NCBI RefSeq assembly: GCF_000004075.3
Contig: NC_026659.2
Location: 25,562,272-25,626,271, forward strand
Origin: Cucumis sativus
Lineage: Eukaryota; Streptophyta; Magnoliopsida; Cucurbitales; Cucurbitaceae
DNA: 64,000 nucleotides
Direction of reading: 5' to 3'
The notes below the pieces were generated by a model that was not told the DNA's origin, made no database searches, and saw only the letters and a program-made list of their open reading frames with translations. The translations under genes were made by a program, and so were the position numbers. Below, one piece after another: positions 36,711-50,100 of this stretch (positions are counted from its first letter, which is position 1; every line of letters starts with the position of its first letter).

Positions 36711-37508
36711 GCATATGGTGAATGATGATGCTGGGACAGCCACGTACATTTTGATTATTGTGACTTCTTGCAATTGCTTGCAATGGAGACAACAACACAA
36801 CAATGGATTCTCTCCTTCATCATCATCATCATATTCATTATTCATATGCTTTTCTTTAACACTCATGTTTGTATTCTCGTCATTGTGTTGCTTCGTGATG
36901 CTATCGAGAACCGAGAGAAGAAGGAAAGGTGTTCGAGATATACGTTATAAAATAGTTCAATTTTAACGTTTTCAATGAATTTAGTATGAATGTTTTTTAG
37001 TGTTATGAAAGTAGGAATATGAAAATTTGAAGTTTTAATCTCGAAAGAATGAATGAGTGTTAATTATTGTTGGCATATTAGATTTGTTGTAATAGAAAAG
37101 GTTAGGCCGATTTAATGAATTTAATTGAGTTAGTTTTATTTAAGTGTATTTTATAATTACGATGCACCTATCTTCATGCATCACATTATCATCAAACAGT
37201 ACATAAATGAATTAAAATATTTAAATAAAATATAAGATGAAGAATTTTTCACGAGACAAATTATGATTGAACAATTTGGTGGAATGCACAAAGATGAGTG
37301 TAGCTTGGGATGTACCTATATATATATATACACACAACGTACATATATACAATATTCTATCTCTGAAATGATTTTTTCTTTTTTAAAAAATGTCCATAAA
37401 GAAAGTTTAGGAAAGTATTTAAAGATTGATTTTGATTTCGTTTATTTTTGGTTGATTTAAAATTCGAAGCACAAAATCGCAATCAACTTCGATTGACATT
37501 AGAATTAT

Positions 37509-37583
37509 TGGGCCGAAACGAGCACTTCAAAGGCCCATCTTCTTAAAGAGTGTGAACGAAGGGCTGGTTCTGAGTCAGGCCCA
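37509..37583. promoter_or_regulatory. Three TGGGCC site II motifs without an obvious gene
   Basis: TGGGCC at 37509-37514 and its complement GGCCCA at 37532-37537 and 37578-37583. The nearest start codon that I support is 1.9 kb away (39439). It may be the promoter of an unannotated transcript. Confidence 0.4.
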
Positions 37584-39438
37584 ATTACCTTCGGTATTCA
37601 TTTTATCACAGGCTGAAACTTCAGTTCACACAAAAAGTAACCACTTAGAACTAATAATTACGTAAATAATAACATTTTCAAATCAAATGAAGTAAAATTT
37701 ATGATAAACTTTGATAAATTCTTATTAGAGTTATAGTCAATCATTGATACATTTTGAGAACTTGGTCTAAACTTGGTCTAAACTTTGTTTTATCTGTAAA
37801 TTCTTATTTGGTTTGTCTCGGGAGAAATAATATTAAATCTTAATGAGACTTCTTATACATGTAGATTAATTGTTAAATTGATTAAGGGTCAGATGTGTTT
37901 GTAAATTCTACCATCTAAATTGACAATTAAGTTTGATAGAATGTTTCATAAAATTGACTAAATTTTCACCTTTTATAAAAAGTACAGACCCAAGTAATTT
38001 CTAACCTTTTTTTTTAGGTAAAATTCTTTTTTCTTTAAGTTTTCTTTTTCTTCTGTCTAGTTTCTATTTGGTCACTAAATTTTAAAATGTTATATTTTGT
38101 TTAGTTCTTAAGTCTAAAAATGTTAGAATGAGATTTGTGTTTTGTTTCAATCTAGTCCTTAAATTTCAAGATTTACAGTTTTATCTTAATCTATCACTTA
38201 ATAGTAGTACACTTTCACGGCTTTAATGTCAAATTTTCACAGGGTGTTTGCTTAGTTTATAGGCAAAATGAGAGATCGGTTTATTATTTAGACAAAAATA
38301 TCAAATAATACAATAGATTCACCAATAAAGTTGAATATATATATTGCACCACTCTACATCTCAAACGTTGGATAATAGATTCAAAATATTTCACAGAGAT
38401 TTTTGTTGGAAAATACTTTTGACTAGTATCGGAGGAATAAACATAAATATAATAGAAAAATTAAAAGAAAACAACCAAACGGAAAACACTAAGAACTTTA
38501 AACTTGAAAAACAACTATACCTTGTAAACTCCAGATAATATTCCACCGTTCAAAAAGATCACAACCACACATAAATTTATCCTCAACCATAATTACAAAA
38601 GTACTCTCTCAAAGTTTTTATACCGTTCACATCATTTAATCTTCCTTTCAAACTAAAGAATACAAAAGAGAATTTAACCAGAGTTGACACGCCTAATAAG
38701 CTTAAAGTATTTATAGCCATAATAGACTTCAAACAAAATGCTTAAACTTGTTTATAGTGTTCGAAATCAATGATATTTCTTTTAAGCTTTGGAATATGTA
38801 ACTACTGCTCATATTCTATATTTTATGGAGTTAAACCATTTTTATGTGATCATGGATGATTCTCTTCTTTTTGTCGCCCTCTGATTTGGCAATAAGAAAG
38901 AGTAGAAAGGCATGAAGCAGAGCACACAATTTTCCTCGAACTTTTGATGGAATATATAAATATAACATGTGGTTAGGTAAAATGCTTTTAGAAGCATTAA
39001 GTTTTCATATTGAATAACAAAATCTTCACCCATTTGTTAATGATTTAATAGAGACCAAAGTGATCCATTTCATATCTTTTTCTTATTATGAATTGGGTGA
39101 CAATATCTTGTGGCTGCCCAACTTCCAACTTACTAAGGTTCTTTTGATATCAGGAATCTCTTTCTCAGTGCATCTTTAGGTAACAGCTGTCCAATTTTTA
39201 TTTTATTGTCAATGTTGATTCGTTACTAAAATAAAATTTGATCGATGAACTCAAAACATAAAAGATGACGGGTGAAGATAAATTTAATATTATATCATTT
39301 TATGAAACTCTCAAATTAAATAAGAGGGTTTAAAAGCAAAACCAATAGACAATATCTATATATGTGAATAATTATAAGTCTGACTCAAATCAAAAGCTAG
39401 TGTGCAGAATCATTGAAGAGAAAGAAGAAAATTGAAGG

Positions 39439-40169
39439 ATGAAGGGTAAAGTGTTGATCAATTTTGCACTAACAATTTGCTTCTTCTTCTGTTGTAGCTC
39501 AGGCAGAGTGATTGAATCTCCACACTATAAAGTGATTCATGTAGAATCAGATTTTGAAATCAGACAGTACAAACAAATTTCATGGATGTCTGCTCTTGTT
39601 CAAGGAACAGCCTCCTTTGAAAAATCCACTGAACAAGGCTTCCATAGGTAAGTTTATCATTATCTGTTTGGTTCCCAAGAAAATGTGGTGAGACTTTTCC
39701 TTATGATTCTTCATGTAATGTTCTTCTCTTTTATATTTCTTACATAATCAGGTTGTACCAATACATGCATGGTGCTAACAGCAATTCCTATCACTTTCTA
39801 TTTACTTCTCCTGTCACAACCACCATTATGACATTGACACGTGAACCCGAGCGTTTGGTTAGGTATTATCTGCCCATTATGAACGCTGAAAACCCGCCGC
39901 TGCCGAATTCTGAACTGAATGTTCATTTTGAGAAATGGAGAAACAATTGCTTGGCAGTCAGGAGGTTTCCTGGATTTGCTAAAGATGATAATATCAACAA
40001 AGAAATTGATGCTTTAAAGAGCAGCTTGAGCAAGTACCTACCTGAAAGTGCAGCTGTTTCAGAATACACCATTGCACAGTACAATTCTTCACGTCGCTTG
40101 TTGGGGCGTTTGAACGAAGTCTGGCTCGACGTTTCGGGTTTTACTACTGAAGGATGTCAACCCCTGTAA
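39439..40169 (+). CDS. SOUL haem-binding family protein with signal peptide, 2 exons
   Basis: SOUL/HBP domain protein, a family that binds haem or tetrapyrroles. Exons 39439-39647 and 39752-40169; the junction completes an AGG codon; 208 residues. A signal peptide is clear (MKGKVLINFALTICFFFCCSSG), so this belongs to the secreted or vacuolar plant subgroup (At1g17100-like, from memory) rather than the plastid one. The domain starts IESPHYKVIHVESDFEIRQY and includes GFHRLYQYMHGANS, FTSPVTTTI and the C-terminal RRLLGRLNEVWLDV. A TATA-like stretch lies near 39356, about 80 bp upstream. The haem ligand cannot be assigned from the sequence. Confidence 0.93.
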
Positions 40170-40534
40170 GAAGTTGCTTGAGTTGGCTTGCAGGCTGTGT
40201 GGATTGTATTATATAGCTCAATAAAATGTAATGCCTTTCTGGGGTTAGAAAACTAAATAATGCCTTTTGATTTGGAAAAACTAAATAAGAAACCATATTA
40301 TAAGCACTGTTCTCGAAGTTCTTTTGCCAATATCTTTAGAGTTTAAACAGAACAAGTCACTTGATCATGTTCAAATTCTTTAATCTTTTTTTATAATCTT
40401 CACGTCATAAATGTTGGTTCTCAAGATAGAATGTTGAAGTTAAATTCTTATCATTTTATGATGGTTTATAACTTACTTTTTAGCAATGTCGAGCGAGATC
40501 ATTGTAAGAAGCCTCCATATCTTCATCGTTGATT
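40170..40534. other. 3' flank of the SOUL gene
   Basis: Includes an AATAAAA signal near 40220. Nothing else recognised. Confidence 0.6.
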
Positions 40535-40798
40535 CTACTTGAATAACAGTAATGATAAAATCATTATTATGCAGATGGTGGCGAAGCAAAATACGAAGAT
40601 TGCAACGGTTCGAAAATATAGAAAAAATTGTTGCTTTTTTGGTGTTAATCTTTCATTGTTCTTGAAAATACTCCAAGAGAAAGGATCGATTGCTCGATCA
40701 TGACGAGGACAACGACGTTCAGGACCTTGATCTTTGCTGATAATGGTAGAAGTAGAACTCATCCTGAGAATGATACCGATAACATAAAGAAAACTCAT
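40535..40798 (-). CDS. Possible small tail-anchored membrane protein, unknown
   Basis: Single-exon frame of 87 residues, or 75 from the second Met. Not recognised. It is locally richer in G+C than the flanks. It starts with a polar segment (RMSSTSTIISKDQGPERRCP), then a basic stretch, and ends in a strong hydrophobic helix, AIFVFCFATICIIMILSLLLF. The shape suits a tail-anchored protein, but a short frame in the 3' region of GWD1 can also arise by chance. There is no homology argument. Confidence 0.3.
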   Translation of the reverse strand: MSFLYVIGIILRMSSTSTIISKDQGPERRCPRHDRAIDPFSWSIFKNNERLTPKKQQFFLYFRTVAIFVFCFATICIIMILSLLLFK

Positions 40799-41085
40799 CT
40801 ATCTTTCCAGTTTGTTGAGTTCTAGTTGTTGAGGAAATAAATGCATAAGAGTTTTGTGGCTTTAATGTAAATTTGAGTGTTTGTTGCTCTGTGTTGGAAA
40901 TGGAAGTTTGTGAAAAGCAAAAGCTTTATTTCACCAAACTGACCAACTATCATTCAATTGTAATGCAATAAGATATCACTTTTATTCTCTTAATGTCACC
41001 TTTCACCAAAATTACTTTTTTTACTGCCTTTCTTTCAGTATATGACTTTAATAAGTCATTTTCTCATAGGAAAAGTCATATAAAT

Positions 41086-41105
41086 AGAGAGAGAGAGAGA
41101 GAGAG
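41086..41105. repeat. (AG)10 microsatellite just after GWD1 stop
   Basis: Ten AG units, 12 bp beyond the GWD1 stop codon on the transcribed strand, so (CT)10 in the 3' UTR. Confidence 0.95.
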
Positions 41106-41116
41106 TGAAGAGAGGA

Positions 41117-44100
41117 TTACATTTGGGGTCTTGTTTGGACAACATATACTTCCCCATCTCTAATCACACCTTCTATGTCTTGAGGAGATCCATAAAGTTC
41201 CTCAATTGCATTTCCTGCACGAGCAATGCTAGAGAGAATCGACTTCCTAAAGTTGTCGTCCACAATGAGTGGATCCGTCGTGTAATCTAGAACAACCTTC
41301 TCTTCTTCGTCCATCGGTACACTATGTCGAAAAAGTTCTCAATCAATAATTAAGCATGGAATTACATGATGGTTATATTTTAACATCAGCAACTGACAAG
41401 TAATTATTCTTCCTTTTCCTTTTCCTACTGCTTGATACCAATATTTAATTGGTATTGATGAGATTAACATAGGCTGAGATTTGAAATTAACAGGTTATGG
41501 AATATATTTGAGAGTACCTGTCGTAGAGACCTGCCCCGGCATATCCTTCAAGGTCCTCACCGTTGGAATCAGATCGGAAAATAATGGATCGTCTGATGAA
41601 CAGACCGATGGGCTTGCTTGGGTAACCCAACACCTGAGTCATGTCAAATTCAAAATTGTTTTGAGATTCACTTATCACATCAAGTGGATTAGTTATTGGA
41701 GAAAGAAAGATTTCTGTCAAAAGATAACAAAAATATACTGATCTTTAGAATTATTTATGAATAGTTGAAAAATAATGGTTTGATATACATTGCCTACCAA
41801 ACACATTTTACAACATGAATTTGAGAGATCATCAAATGACAAAATTTACCTTGGGAGTATCTAAATCATTTTTCTTGCATATAAAGCTTAAAGCACGTCC
41901 TGGATAAGCTCCTACTAGAGTTTCTCCAAGTCCTTTCACAACCTAGAGTAATAACGAGATAAAAACAAAATAAAAAATCTCTTAAATCAATTAGATGCAC
42001 AGATGGTAAAGCAACAAATAAATTAAAGAAAATTGATACCTCAGCATAAATCTCAGACGAGTCTCCAGAAGACGGATTGGTTGTATGGATAACAAATGCA
42101 TAGTCAGCATTAATGATTTCCTGAACAAGGACAGCCATGCAGAGATAGTCGTGATCTAATTTCACCTTTCTCGTGCTGAAGTAAGCTCTCTCATTCCACT
42201 TTGAAGCCCACACCTGAAAATGACAGATAAGTAACCCTAAACAGCATATTTAACTTCTAAAACTTCAAAATCCAGCTTGAACTTTGACCAAAATATGAAA
42301 GTTTCACCGAGGATGAACAGGTGAATTTGACAGTGTACTAGGGAGAATGTCTTAACAAAATATGTAGCAATAATTAGGAGGCACTTACTGATGAATATTC
42401 TTTTTAAAAATTTAGATTTTACACGAGGGTTTGAATCCTTAACAAATTATTCGCACAGACCAGCATCATATTCAAACAGAATGGAGTAACTCACCTTCTT
42501 TATAGCCATCCATGCTTGCTCCCATCGCTTTTCACCTTCATCACCAGGCCAGGGCATTCCCGAACTTTTCATCTTAGATTTTAACTCAAGCACCTGAAAA
42601 TTGAAGACATACAAACTAATCTTTGAAAACTGAAATGGGCTGCAGTAACTATTATCTTTAAACTTTTCATCTTGCTGATGCCAACCGATATAAAGTTCCA
42701 GGAAGCTTCCAATTCAAATTTATAAAGAAAAAGAAAATCTAAATGAAGCGAAACGATCATAAGTTAACAACTGTACTATAAGTTCAAAGTCACACATTAT
42801 CTTTTTCTGGAGTAAGAAAACAAATTGCAACAGAGTTGAGATAAACACTATATACATGTATGCTTGATCATTTAAAATCAATTGATACTTTGTGTTCCAT
42901 ATACATATATGCATATCACAAATGTTACGCCAATAATAGGGAAACTATACCAATTGAGGGGGTGCTGCCAGCTGTAGAACTGTCTTGCGAATCTCCTTCA
43001 GAGCACTGGACTCCCCCGATCCTAACTTAATTTTCAAATCATGAACCTTTTCCGCCACAGCCTTTTAAACCATAAGAAACCAAAAAAAAAAAAAAAAAAG
43101 CTTAAACAGTTATCTATTTTGGATGAACTATAGATCCTCAATCTGCACTGAAGAGTAGAAGCCAAAATTGAACACGTGATTGACAATTCAGGATGTGTGA
43201 AAGTAGAAGTATTAGCCAAGAATATTACAGCTTTGAGAACCCATAAACCATTATAGCCATTTTGTTAGATACCTAGATTAGTATAGGGTAATTAGATTTG
43301 TTGGCAGTTTGATGGTTATAAACAGGAAGTTGGGGAGTGAAGAAAGGCATGAAGATTTTGGTGAAGACAATGGGCTGCAACATTCCTTGAAAGAAAGGAA
43401 GGGCAGAGGGTTAGGGTTCCTTCAAGTGTTCTTGTTTGTTCTTTATTTGGTTGTAATTCTGTAGAAGATATCAATAAACCTAGACACAATATCAATGTTC
43501 TATCACATTTTTATGGAAGTCGAACAATAGATCTTGCACATTGATAGAACTTTATGTCAAAATCTTTATATGTAATATCATTCAGAGATTAAAAGAAAAA
43601 CCTTATTTGATTCATCAGACAAAACTTCCTCAAAAACTCCAAATGGAAGGGCAACTGAGGTAGGGATCCCAACCCAAGATGGCACTTTTCCTTTCAGATA
43701 AGAAATATTACGTGATTTTGCTCCAACCTAAAAGCAAAAACGAATTATAAAAATTGACATTAAGAGTCCCTACCTAAACAACAGAGAGAGAGAAACTTAT
43801 GAGTTAAGGTTCGAATCCTAACCAGGTCACTTGTGAACTCTTCAGATACAATGGCATATTTACCACTAAAGTGCTTTCTGACAAGAGTTACTGGTGATGG
43901 AGCAGCATCATTCTCGTGGATCGAACTTGCATCCTGTACCTCATCCTCCTTTACCTCGCTAATTTAAAGTGAACATATGGTTCATTTTTATACTATCTCA
44001 CAACAGTTATAAAGATGAACTGAGTAGTGGACAGGGAAGAGAATCGAAGAAATAATGGTATGTAGTTATTAATTGATAAAATCTCAAAATTTCTAACTGC

Positions 44101-47100
44101 TCTAAAATGGGACAATGTGACGCCTTAAGCTAATGTAAGAAGATGCTAGTACCTATATACAATATCAGCAGATGTAGGCTTTAGACGGATCAACTTCCCT
44201 TCTTTAACTTGAAGGTCCGATAGAATACTTGAATCAAAGCATGTTGCAAAGCAAACCTACCGGAGACAAGCAAATTAACATTATATGATAAAACATATTG
44301 GCATGGTACTTGTTTGTAATGTAACAAATAACTACCTTTCCATTTCTTGCTCGAACCGAAACATGAGATAGAACATCTGGCATATCAGGTGTCAACACTG
44401 CAACAGTACCATCTGGAATTTCTTCCTCACCTTTTACTCGGTTTGCAACTAGAATTGTTGGCTTCTCATATGATTTATTCTGAACAGCTAGCAACTCATC
44501 CACAACAACTACATAACCAACAGCTTCAACTGGGCTAATGATCTGCCAGCTGTTATAAAGCAGGCAAAATTGTATTAGAAGGCTGTTGCTGGATTTATCT
44601 AATTTCCACTTCATTTAGCTGTATTTAACTACTGTTAGTGCACTAAATTAACCCTTTTTCTTTAGAAAGTTCAAACAGGAAATAGTGTGCAACTCAACCT
44701 CCCAAGGTTAGCAGTTGTCCGCAAAACAGGATCAAGTCTATTTAGAAGTGAGGATAAAGAGGAAGCTGATCCCGAACGGATGATTTCTTCAGTAAATATG
44801 TCAACCTGCAAAATCAAACTATGAGAAAAAGTTAAAAAATTCTCGCAACATAAAATAGCACATTACAACATGTCAGGACATACGGCCCATTGGTCAACAC
44901 CAAGCAGTGACCCCAAGTACTCAGCAGATGGCTGCAGGATGCGGTGGTATTCTTCTCCCTTGTTAGCAAGTGCAAGACGGGTTCTATCAAGTACAGACTT
45001 CGCATATAATGCCCAATGGTCATTTTTACTTCTTGTGAGGTTTAATGCAAGATCCCATCCCTTCGAAAAAACAAAACAAATATTACAATGAGAGTTCTCT
45101 ACATCTTTGGTGTGGAAACCGATGTTCTCATTATCGACCTTCAATCAAAAGGCTGAACTACTAGAACCAAATCTATAAAACTATAATGTCGCAAGTAAGG
45201 GGGGGATAACAGTTTGTTCAAGAATTCAACTTCTTGGTTTTAGTTCACAGTTTTTATTAATATTACCTTCAAGCAGTAGATGAGATCCTCGTTATCATCA
45301 GATGATAGTGCAAGATTTTCCAGAACAAGAGTGATGAAGTACATAATTTTCTGCAAAATAAATAGATTAGATTATCAACAATATATTTGGACTGCAAGAA
45401 AATATGATCAAATGCAGGACAATGAACACTTTTACTGTTTTAAGTTCACGTGCTAGCTCATAAAGAAGCAATACCTCCGGTCCTGCAGTATTTAGTTCCT
45501 CGTATCCCCTCTCAACAGCAGTCCTAACAGCAGAATCGAGGGCAATATCCAAAAATAAGAGATCCCTCAGACGGTCTCGAGGTTTAAGAAGCAGAGGACG
45601 TAGTTCTTGCCGAGCTTCAAGCAAGCCCTGCATTTAAAAACATAGTCAAAGCACATTTTGAAAGATACAAGGTGGTCAAAATTGATGGTGATGCAAAGAA
45701 TGTGCTCGAGGAAGGAATTCATGATACCTCAAGAAGTGGTTCAACATTCTTGATTTCAATATGTTCTAAAACAAATTGCAGCAAACCCTGTTTCAAAGAC
45801 ATCACCAAACCAAATACTAGTTATGTGATTTAACAGGTAAAAATTAAGATAAAGTAGATAACATTAACATCTCATAATTGGCTAACGCTAATATTATATT
45901 ATTCTATATCCATCTGTGAGAGGTGCGTAGCCTTAACCGAAGAAAAAAGGTTGTTCCCAACCCAGTCTAGGGGAGACCTCAACCATATTTCCTTAAATCA
46001 AACACTAATCTGATATATAAGAGTAAATTGAAATAGAAGTTGAAAGCATTACCGGTAATTCAGACGGCAAACCAGAAATAGGATTTATCTGCACCCCAAC
46101 CATGAAGCCTTGACCCTAAAAAAATTAAAGTTCCTTGTAATAGTTGAACACAAAGAAGACTATGAATAAAAATTGTAACCAATTCTACCTCAGATCTATA
46201 GCCAAAGCAGTTTTGAATTGCAGATTCTAGATCTGCACCTGAATGAACTGCCTGCATTTTAACCGAACTAAAATCAGAAATATCATAATCGCAACATTAT
46301 ACGTTAGCACTGATTAAAAAAAGAGACAGGCAGAGTGAATCCTTACAGTGCTAGAGTACATACAAGGACAGAATATCACATCAATTCTATAAGCATGAAG
46401 TTTTCGTATTACCAATGAAGAAAATGCAAAGCTTAGGGTTGTGATGGTTAGAAACAAACCTTCAGCGTTCTCATGTAGTTTCCTAAATCTCGCAAAAGAC
46501 CATCCTTCTGGTCTCCCCTAAAATTTGGCTCAGAATGGATTGCACGATCATAGCTTAAAAGTCGTTCTTTTGTGATTCCATTCTCATTCAAAGTTTTCCA
46601 GTAAACGCCAATATCAAAGTCACTATTAATGTAATCAATTAATGCCTGCAATAAGGTATTATGAGGTAAGTTCTGAATGATATGCAGCAGAGCACTAGAG
46701 AAGGCCAGGATAAATCATAGAACTCGTACCTGACAGATAACTACATCGTCAGGGCTAGTATTATTGTGCAACTTCTGATGCCATTCTTCCATCATTCCTC
46801 CTTTGCAATCATTGTTTCTCTAACAACAAATACGTAGTTAAAAATTACCAACAGTCAGTTAATGATAAAGCCTAAAGGAGACCAAAAAAACAAAACACTA
46901 CAAGAAATGATAATCTAATTCTACCACCTGAATGACTAAAATTTCATCCCGAATTCTCTGTCCAACATCTCCTTCACCACCTCGTCCAACAGTAGACATA
47001 ATCATCCGTAAAATCTCCCTATATTGTGGATGGTTTGCATAGATATTCTCTAACAAATCTGTGAGTCTGTCTTGTGCTTTACTGATTTCACTGCAACAGT

Positions 47101-50100
47101 GGGTGAAAAAAAAATCAAACATGTGATTCAAAGGACTGAAAGAGCAGACCCACACAGAGAAACCCTTGTTCTGCTTGGGAACAAAACGTGTGCATAATAG
47201 CTAACAACAGTCAAATGTGGATTGCATGCAAGTCACTACTGGCTCAATGAGTCGGATTAAATGAATTGTTCACAAAACAAAATATCCCAAAGCCAAGGAA
47301 GAGCACATTAGCGATTTACCGTGGTTTCACATTATAGTTTTTATTCCATATAAGCTGCCTTGTTGCCATAAATCTCATCCACACCAAGATCCCTGCAAGT
47401 CCCAGTTCACCAGCATCTTTAGCTTGATCCACCAAGTCAGCTGCAATGTTAAATCTGATCAAAAGAATAAGAGAGACCGCACTGTAAGAAAATTTTAAAA
47501 TATAGTATTTCATGAGCAATATAAATGAGGGAGAGGGAAGCCCTCGAAAACTTTGTCCATTCTTCATCCCACTGAAGCTTTGACTCACAAACAAAGTTTG
47601 TTCAAAAGGATGAAGTGAACTTAGGCCAATCATTGCTGTCCCTTATGAACTCCCTCACAAATAGCTTAGAACTTGCAATGTTCTATATTACACGGAAAAA
47701 ATGATAAAAGATAAACTTATGGATCATCCTGGAACAAGAATTGTGAAAGAAAGTATATGATGGCACCATTGATAGGCAGCATATGAAAAAACACATGCAA
47801 AAGCTCTAAAAATTATAAAATTTGTTTCCTATTAGCTTCTAAAATATTGAGGGAATGGCAAAAAGTTTATTGTATTTATGTTTTATGAAATAAAAAGCAA
47901 AAGATGTGGGTACATTGAAAACGTTGATGAATAGACGATTCATATGCCATATGAGACTCCTGCTTTTTGTGAAAATTACATGATTCGGCCAGAAGAAACA
48001 AAGAAAAGTGGTTTATTATTAGTTTGAAGTTATAAGAATATATGTCAGATTCGCCATAACTATATTACACAGTCTACCTTACTTTCAAGCTTTTATAATT
48101 GACAATGCTTTAGACACGAAATTAGCCATTACAAGATCACTCAGGGTACCTTACTTTAAAGCTTTTGTAATCATCAATGCTTGAGACAAAAACATCTGTC
48201 CAGGAGATTCATCCTAATCCCATGGCAAGGATTTTCCAACTCCATTGCCTATCCCCACAAAAAGTAATTTTCATAAAGAAAGCTTTGGCAGTTCTCCTGG
48301 CATTAATTGTAACTTATAGTGATGGGACACAAAGGGGGGAAAAGAAGAAGGGGAGCCGACCGGCTCTCAACGCATAATACACAGAATCAAGCTGATTTCT
48401 CTCTCCATATTTTATTGCTAGCATGGAGCACCATGAAGCTATTGACAAACTATCAAAAGGAGCTAGTAGCAACTTTCATGATTATTACACTAAAGTAAAA
48501 TATAACTGCAGGCTCCATTTTTTACACCAAGAAAGTTACAAGAAGATATTTCGTAATTAGATAAAAACAGCTTAGTCAGACGAGAGTCATTCAAGGTTAC
48601 TGACCGATGCATAAAGGACTTTTCTGCCTCACTCTCCAGTTCTGCAATATTATCCAACAATGACTTTGCAGTACCTTTGCCACCCTCAGTAACCTTTAAT
48701 AAGGAGCTTTTCTCAGTCATCAAAAAAAGGTCTGGCATAGGACTAGACATAAACCACAGTATAATGAAGAAGAAATATCACCTTTCGCACTTTCTTTGGT
48801 TGGATGGCAAAGGCAACATAAAAATCTGAGCCTTTGTTCTTGATCCAATTTCCAGAAGACTGAAGAACAAACGACATTCCCAAAAAACCGTCCTCTTCGA
48901 TTAAGATTTCAAGATATTGGACCTATAACATGAGTTATTGAAAGATTACGCTTAAGCCACTAAGCATGCATTTTCAATTTGAGCTATAGGAGTCAAAACT
49001 CATAAATTCAAGAGAAAACTAAAAAGGCACCCATTCTTATCTTTACCTTTAGAGTGGAACCATCATCATTGAATATGAATTGTGTTTCAGCTGCCTGGCT
49101 CAATGAAACTGAACCTGGTGGAAGTACATCAGGAGGTGGTGTCTGAAAAGGGACGAGTTTACATAAATTCCCTCAGTGGAAAAGAAGCATTTGGGTATGT
49201 ACAACTTGTCTTAAGAAAACAAAAGTTTTAGAATATAACCAGCCACTCGCCAGCATTTGTTCTAGACAAGCCCCAGTGAAGAGTAATGGGCTGCTGTAAA
49301 TCTGTAGCCAAATAAACCTTTGTCTTGCTAGAAGTTTTTGTTACAAGTACCTGGCAAAATAAAATGGATTAGAAAAAATAAAGTAGCCTTGTAAAATAGG
49401 AGCTAAAATAATATCATTTTCCTACCAAAAGATCCTTATCACCAAGCTTGTAGATGATTTTGTTTATTACATCATCACCATCCTGTTCCTCCTTTATCTT
49501 TGCAAATTTCTCAAATTCTGTCAAGGCTTTTGGTTTGGCTGTATATGTTTCCTCTATAGGTTGAGATTTATATTGATTTACAAGTTGCACCAAGTCCCTC
49601 GTCTTGCGCTGAATTTTATCTACCCTAAAGTACTTTTTATCCTGCAACTGCTTTGCTACTTTAGTTTTAATTTCTCCTTTGGTAATCTTCTTCCGAATCT
49701 CATCAATACTTGCACCTTTATTTAGTTCCGACAGCAACTCTTTCTTTGCTTCTTCAAATTCCCTCTATAAAGAATTGAAGGGAATAAACAATTAAATTAA
49801 GTAATGAAATAGCATATCAGTGGATGTATAGAAGGTTATTGGTATATAGCAGGAGGGAGAGAATAAAAAATCCCACACACAAACAGCTTATATGCATTGA
49901 TGCTGAAAGGGTATTTGAAATTACAAGTTGCTGCTCAGGAGAAAAATTGGGTTTCCCTGCTTTCTCCCAACGTAGATAAGCTTGAATTTGAGCAAGTTCA
50001 TCAGGAATTGTCATGTCTTTAGGAGTGGAGAGCTCCATTGTTTCAGTCCCATCGTTTTCTTTTGTCAGTCTAGCTCTGAGATCTTGTAGGGTAGCACCCC

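Larger units (their letters stand above)
27028..39438. other. Long gene-poor spacer (about 12.4 kb)
   Basis: No gene I can support. The first 300 bp or so are the 5' flank of the neprosin gene. The rest is AT-rich with microsatellites, a 47-bp tandem duplication (29321-29414), two AAACGnCGTCGTTT palindromes (29008 and 36697), a G+C-richer stretch at about 28880-29100, a less AT-rich stretch at about 35760-36370 that may be decayed transposon DNA, and a TGGGCC cluster at 37509-37583. Short frames such as 36673-36966 have no family match I recognise. Confidence 0.55.

Noticed and set aside
36669-36966. Overlapping short frames on both strands
   Set aside because: Poly-Ser/Asp from a TCA/TCATCA repeat; no family match and no matching splice or promoter evidence.
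48177-48377. 66-codon plus-strand frame in GWD1 intron 12
   Set aside because: It begins inside a local repeat and lies antisense in an intron; no domain recognised.
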